A DNA stretch of 64,000 nt from Spisula solida (lineage: Eukaryota; Mollusca; Bivalvia; Venerida; Mactridae), in assembly GCA_947247005.1 (NCBI GenBank), contig OX365944.1, forward strand, positions 20,559,501 to 20,623,500, read 5' to 3'. Positions 59,301 to 64,000 of this stretch are shown here, piece by piece. Made by a program: the position numbers and the translations under genes. A model generated the notes under the pieces. That model did not search any database, had not been told where the DNA came from, and was given only the letters and a program-made list of their open reading frames with translations. Numbering within the stretch: the stretch's first letter is position 1; each line of letters begins with the position of its first letter.

Positions 59301-62300
59301 TTCACGTCGGATTGCTTATTTGCAATTTGATATTGAATTTTTCGTTTCTGTTTAGGATTATTAATATGCAATAGGTCCACACACACTAGTTTGGCAATAA
59401 AGTATCTGACAATGTAAACGGCTTTTAATAGGCTTTTTAAGTCGAATTGTTTGTTTGACATCACTGGCGAATTTTTAAATCCTTGCAAACTACCCTTCAG
59501 CAAATTTTTTTTTACAAACGCACGAATTGTAGGTCATAATTAAATCAGTGCAACTTTCGAAAATAAGAAAATGTGGGCCACTCGCCGTCAATTTATTTCT
59601 ATGCTTCAATGTATATATTGCTACTTCAGGGGAGAAATTCTAGACGAAGTAACTAGCCCTATGACAAATAATGAAGTGTTTTATATATGTAACCAACTGA
59701 ATGACGCTAAATATTACTACAACGCTATCGTTTGGCTACGTGCATTACAAAAAAGGATGAAACAGTCTCCTGATGATAACACCGAAGCTGAGTTTACAAG
59801 AGTGGCTAGAACTTTGGCATCGACGTACGCAAAGGTTATTTCATGTTATCCAATACAGTGCGAGGGGTATACGTATTAGATCATGACTATCTTTGAGAGA
59901 ATGTGCATTAGGTCTATTAATGGAGAGACTTCTTTGGTACACACACAAAATCACTTTACGTTTTAATTAAAATGGACTGTCTCAAAACATTTAAATGCCG
60001 CTCGAAAATATGCTCCAACATCATTATAAACATATTCAAGTCAGTTTTATGACCAATCGGTTACTATTGTTTACCTTTTGAAGATTTCTGGCTCACACAT
60101 TTCTAAGCAAAGCATCGCATTAACTAGCTAAATATATATGAACAAAATCATTGGGATCGGACTTAGTAATGGTGTTGCGTCAAACATCCGACCGACACTT
60201 TTTTAGACATTTGTATACAATAACCATTCACATTGTCCCTGTACTAGGCTGACTAGTCCGGAAGCAGCGTCTGTGTGGTTAGTGCCGAAATTAGAAATAT
60301 ATTACGTATCTGGGTTTGTTGCGGAAGGAGACCTGACCTCTTACTCACGATGAAGACTACCAAGCTTAAAGATAATATAAAATTTAAATAATTGTTTAAT
60401 TGGGTATTGGGCGACAATAGTAACTATCTCATTCCGTATATTATAAGCTTCTGAAACCTATATCAACTAGTCAGTTCACTAGCGAATATTTAATTGTACA
60501 AAAATCGTTGTTTATACTAATGTTGTTTTAGACAGGGATGCCTTGGAAATCTGTAGAAATACTGGAACATGAGTTGATTGGAAAGAAAGGTATATTAGAT
60601 TATAAATTTCATTGACAGTAGTTTTTTGAAACCGCGGTTGGACAAATTACAGGCGTATGCTCAAAGTTTAGTAATGCAGCTTAAACTCAGTTTTGAATCA
60701 ACATAGCGTCTACATTTTTCATAATTTCTGTTATGTTAAAACGATAAATGGTCACAATCCCTCGAGAGCAGAAAATGTCCAACTGACAAAATATGCTTCT
60801 CCGAATACTACATGTATATTATATAAATGACTGTAGCTCTAGAATGTAGTGCTGTATCGCTTAAAACTGCAGCATGACAGAAAACTATTAAACCGGCATT
60901 GCAAAAGCGGGTCATATATTGATTATCTGTTTTATTTTCAAAGAGGACGTCAATGTGAAAAAGTTAAAGCGTGATATCAACTACTTCACCCAGAAAACGG
61001 CAGACATACCCGTCTCTGATAGAAATACAACATTGACACGTGACGAGAGGGATCTGAAGAAATCACATTATGAGGCCCTGTGTAGAGGGGCTATACGTAG
61101 GGTAACCGATTTTATATTACTAGATGAGGCTTCACTGATATTAACCGATTACATATAAATAGCAGGGTTATACAAATCGATAACATATTGACTAAATGGG
61201 CTATACCAAGTGTGAACGATACAGTTTAACTAGCTTATAAGACAGTATAAAAAATAGCAAATAAAGGCATGATACAACAGATGTCCAAATTGAATGTCAG
61301 TGAGGGTGAAATGAATATTTGTCAATATTTCCATGCAGATGCATATTATTCCTCAGACTCATTTTATACACACGTTTCTACAATCGCACATAGTTTAGTT
61401 GATAAAACTACTTTTTCCTACGCCTTTGCAATAGTAAACCAGTCAGCCAGTAATGTTGCGTAACTACATACGCGGACGTAAACCGGTCATGCAAAATAGT
61501 TTTTATTTCATGCGGAACACACCTGTCTTTGTCGTATTGCAATATTTTATTGACCGAAGAAAGCAAAAACATCCGAAATTTCACGGACCGCAATATAATT
61601 GAGACCATACCATATTTCTGAATGAACAGCATGTGTCTACATATATCTATAGATAATTACTATTTATAGACCATGCATATCATTCATTCTGCTACGGGCA
61701 AAACTTACTAGTATATACGGATAGGAGTTTACATCAAGATATTCAAACATGTATTATTTAAGAGTATATTCTAGTAATAAATGTACAAATGAATCATAGG
61801 AAAAGTACAGCTGAAGAAATCACATTATGAGGCTCTGTGTAGAGGGGCTATACGTAGGGTACTATATCACAAATAACTAGAGCGGTTTTACCAACCTGAA
61901 GCATAAATGATAATATATTAATGGAGAGTTTGTACTAGCAAACAATGGTACATTTGTGGATATTACAGTAGTATATAAAATATTTCAAGACCGGCTACAC
62001 AACTGCTATATGATAAAAGGTATATTACTATTATAGGCTTCTAATGTGACCGAAAAACTATCACGTTATATTCCATTCTCAGATTGACATTGGTTTTAGG
62101 ACATTCACTATCACGTGATAGTTGCGAATAAATAGTTATTAAACACGACCGATAAGTTTCTATACATTCAGGGGATATTTAGCGGTGTCTTCTTATGTCT
62201 TACCGGTCGGGAGCCACTCTATAGAATCCCACTAGGGCTATACTCATGATTAACACAACGTTGTTCTGATTAAATGTTGATTTCAGAGCAATACAGTGAA

Positions 62301-64000
62301 GTCACATCTACGTTGTATACATCGTCCTACCAAGGTTCCTTACTATAGAGTGAAAGAAGAAATCATCAGTTTAAGACCAAGACTCTCAATGTTTTATGAA
62401 GTTATTACAGAAGACGAAATAAGTCACATCAAAGAAATGGCGAAAACTAAGGTAAATTGCGTCATTTAATTATATCATAACGGCAAAATGTGTATAGAAT
62501 TGTAATAAACGCCGTGGGTTATCATCTCTTATAAAGTATACTATGGAAAGAAAGACAACCAATGGCAATCTCGTTCAATACTATATTATGTGAAGGGATA
62601 TAACAACTGACCGAATATCATAGTTGTGTTTACTAGTTTGACAAATTGTATGTGATCATCACTGCCAATAGTCACTTTGAACATTTAACGTTTAAATGTC
62701 ATATCCAACAAATTGCATCCAGTATGCATGGCCGTTATCGACCTTGCAATAAGTTGTGCTCCAAAGATTTACTAATTCTGTAGTATACCTATTTAGTACC
62801 ATGATAAGGGAGCTAAAAATTGACACTATCCTGTTATAGTATACTATGGTCATGACAAGCTCCGTCTGTTATGTATACTATTGGATGAGAGCAAACTTTA
62901 AGATTTTGAGGCGTCAGAGTACTGGCCAATAGTTCGCAAAATCTGTTTCGATCGGCTTAAAACCTCATAGTGCTGGCTAATAGTTTGTATTTTTTTTATA
63001 TTTGAAGCTTCAAGAATCATTAGTTGGTGGCAGTAGGTCCAGAAGCGCAACTAACTTCCGTTATCGAATAAGTCAGACGTAAGTTGTGCTCGTAGGGTAA
63101 AATTATTCCTGTCATTCATGTTTGTTGGCATTAAAGTAACTGGACTTTGATAAAATGACAATAAAACAAATAATGTAAAATTGCGATTAGAAAATACTGG
63201 GAAACATTTATTTGTTATGCAAGTCGAAGATCGATTAGCCAAATTAAAATAGCCCACGAAAAATCACTGTTTTCTGGATGTTTCTAATTAGGACTATACA
63301 CTTTGCAAATTGTTTTATTCTAAATTCGAGAAAGTAGCAAAATTAATTATCAACTTCGAGTATTTATTTAACTGACAAAAGGTATAAATACTTTCATAAT
63401 CAATATTAGTCAACTCACAGAATGTCTTAACCATCCGTTGACATTTTTTGCTCAACAATGCGACCATCTTCAAACGAAGACCAGTATAATTATTTGCAAA
63501 AAATCACTAATTTTATTATGAACCCTTTTACTTGCTATGTAATGAACTATATAGTTCCAATGGAATACGATACCGTGTTAAGAGAGACTACGAGGCAACA
63601 ATACAGGATTCGACAACATAAAATTATTAACAGAAAGCACTTCTCAAAGTGTTTTCAAACCTTTTTACTTGCAATGTAATGAACTATGTGGTTCCAAGTG
63701 AAGGCGCCAAGGCTGCTGTTATCAGCAGCACCGTTAATGTATTTCAATCATACTTTGTATCAATCACTTGACCAACATTTTGATGTGAAGCCAAACCATT
63801 TGCACATGAAATATGCAAGCATCTGCATGTTACAGTCATTTTTAATGAATCCTTCCATAATCAGCCATTTTATCGTATTAAAAAATAGTACATCTGTTTT
63901 TTCAGGGCTTGGTTTAGGAATATCGAAGGCGATATCTTTGAGACACTGTCCAAACGAATCGAACTTATAACGGGGCTCAGTACAAAGCAAATTCCGTTGC
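56130..64000 (+). CDS. P4HA: Collagen prolyl 4-hydroxylase alpha subunit, nine exons visible, 3' end outside window
   Basis: Exons 56130-56320, 57273-57442, 58746-58884, 59630-59834, 60532-60589, 60944-61101, 62287-62451, 63008-63078 and 63906-beyond join in frame to 417 residues. The family hydroxylates prolines in collagen in the ER lumen as an alpha2-beta2 tetramer with protein disulfide isomerase. Seen: signal peptide (about 1-24); helical N-terminal domain (V-S-G-T-Y-M-E-N-P-I-N-G-F-H, family pattern GHPVNAFKL); TPR-type peptide-binding domain (D-A-K-Y-Y-Y-N-A-I-V-W-L); Y-E-A-L-C-R-G with a second Cys in L-R-C (the family disulfide); F-Y-E-V-I-T-E-D-E-I; Y-R-I-S-Q-T-A-W-F; L-I-T-G-L-S. 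The HxD...H iron site and oxoglutarate Lys lie past the edge. Human P4HA1 is about 534 residues, so roughly a fifth is missing from view. It could equally be one of several molluscan paralogues. Confidence 0.92.
57273..57442 (+). CDS. P4HA: Hydroxylase exon 2
   Basis: Acceptor TTTCAG|G completes Arg64; encodes residues 65-120; donor CTAG|GTAAC, phase 1. Confidence 0.88.
58746..58884 (+). CDS. P4HA: Hydroxylase exon 3
   Basis: Acceptor TTTTAG|AC completes Asp121; contains A-A-L-A-I-V-R-L-W-Q-T-Y-K-L-D, matching the family's A..AL.RLQDTY.LD block; donor GG|GTGTGT, phase 2. Confidence 0.88.
59630..59834 (+). CDS. P4HA: Hydroxylase exon 4 (peptide-substrate-binding domain)
   Basis: Acceptor CTTCAG|G. 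Encodes the TPR-type helices with the Tyr-rich substrate groove (D-A-K-Y-Y-Y). Donor AAG|GTTATT, phase 0. Confidence 0.88.
60532..60589 (+). CDS. P4HA: Hydroxylase exon 5 (58 nt)
   Basis: Acceptor TTTTAG|ACA; encodes T-G-M-P-W-K-S-V-E-I-L-E-H-E-L; donor AAAG|GTATAT, phase 1. Very short but phases fit on both sides and the helix matches the family. Confidence 0.85.
60944..61101 (+). CDS. P4HA: Hydroxylase exon 6
   Basis: Acceptor CAAAG|AG completes Glu255; ends S-H-Y-E-A-L-C-R-G-A-I-R-R at AGG|GTAACC, phase 0. Its last 48 nt recur in the next intron at 61811. Confidence 0.9.
61811..61861 (+). repeat. Duplicated mini-copy of the end of hydroxylase exon 6, with donor site
   Basis: 51 bp matching 61054-61104 with one difference (GCC to GCT, silent). 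It keeps the last 16 codons of exon 6 plus a GTA donor start, and is directly preceded by an AG. It is in phase 0 at both edges but lacks a good pyrimidine tract. Confidence 0.9.
62287..62451 (+). CDS. P4HA: Hydroxylase exon 7 (linker, start of catalytic domain)
   Basis: Acceptor TTTCAG|AGC; 55 codons, phase 0 to 0; V-K-E-E-I-I-S-L-R-P-R-L-S-M-F-Y-E-V-I; donor AAG|GTAAAT. Confidence 0.88.
63008..63078 (+). CDS. P4HA: Hydroxylase exon 8 (71 nt)
   Basis: Acceptor ATTTGAAG|CTT; encodes L-Q-E-S-L-V-G-G...F-R-Y-R-I-S-Q plus two bases of Thr; donor AC|GTAAGT. It matches the family's YRIS(K/Q)(S/T) block. Confidence 0.87.
63906..64000 (+). CDS. P4HA: Hydroxylase exon 9, cut by window edge
   Basis: Acceptor TTTTTCAG|G completes Thr386; A-W-F-R-N-I-E-G...I-E-L-I-T-G-L-S-T-K-Q-I-P-L. 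It continues past 64000 toward the iron-binding motif. Confidence 0.87.

Noticed and set aside
61269..61463. Extra hydroxylase exon
   Set aside because: The open frame lacks family similarity, and exons 6 and 7 join in phase across it without missing conserved residues.

Overview
The window is AT-rich nuclear DNA from an invertebrate animal. It has multi-exon genes with GT-AG introns, a 24-kb intron, and dense mobile-element debris of many kinds. A bivalve mollusc is the most likely source: two elements have the layout of bivalve 'pearl'/Helitron-like repeats (about 165-bp internal tandem units, a short ACGG-type microsatellite, a terminal hairpin). No species can be named from the sequence alone.

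Three host genes are supported. (1) A plus-strand rhodopsin-like neuropeptide receptor (NPFF/SIFamide-receptor type) is complete in three coding exons (6301-6595, 30959-31058, 32006-32765; 384 residues). (2) A minus-strand peptide receptor (orexin/QRFP/trissin-like) is complete in two coding exons (54261-53822, 50755-50080; 371 residues). (3) A plus-strand collagen prolyl 4-hydroxylase alpha subunit starts at 56130 and runs off the right edge. Nine exons are visible (417 residues); the iron-binding catalytic core lies beyond the window. Genes 2 and 3 are divergent, with 1.9 kb between their start codons. All exon junctions agree in phase and rebuild continuous family motifs.

The rest is mobile-element territory. 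1-551: decayed Tc1/mariner transposase. 4978-5671: recent 5'-truncated LINE with poly(A) and target duplication. The 24-kb first intron of receptor 1 holds several MITEs, a 124-bp hairpin, a LINE 3' half (12663-14500), an 8.3-kb hAT element (16309-24570) split by a 4.3-kb terminal-inverted-repeat element, a TTAA-flanked MITE and a LINE tail. 31.5-38.8 kb: paired MITEs around receptor exon 3, a mariner-type MITE, a large foldback element and a pearl/Helitron-like element. 39445-43276: a second copy of the element that split the hAT transposon. 43.9-47.5 kb: decayed transposon-derived coding pieces. 48-53 kb: further MITEs, a 28-bp minisatellite, a tRNA-like sequence and more pearl copies.

The host genes do not form a pathway. 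The two receptors probably handle separate neuropeptide signals; the hydroxylase acts on collagen in the ER. Nothing here resembles a bacterial-style system, CRISPR array or virus. The points most worth checking are: a duplicated, splice-competent mini-copy of the end of hydroxylase exon 6; the element family with 3-bp target duplications; and a pearl/Helitron end lying at the splice acceptor of receptor 2.
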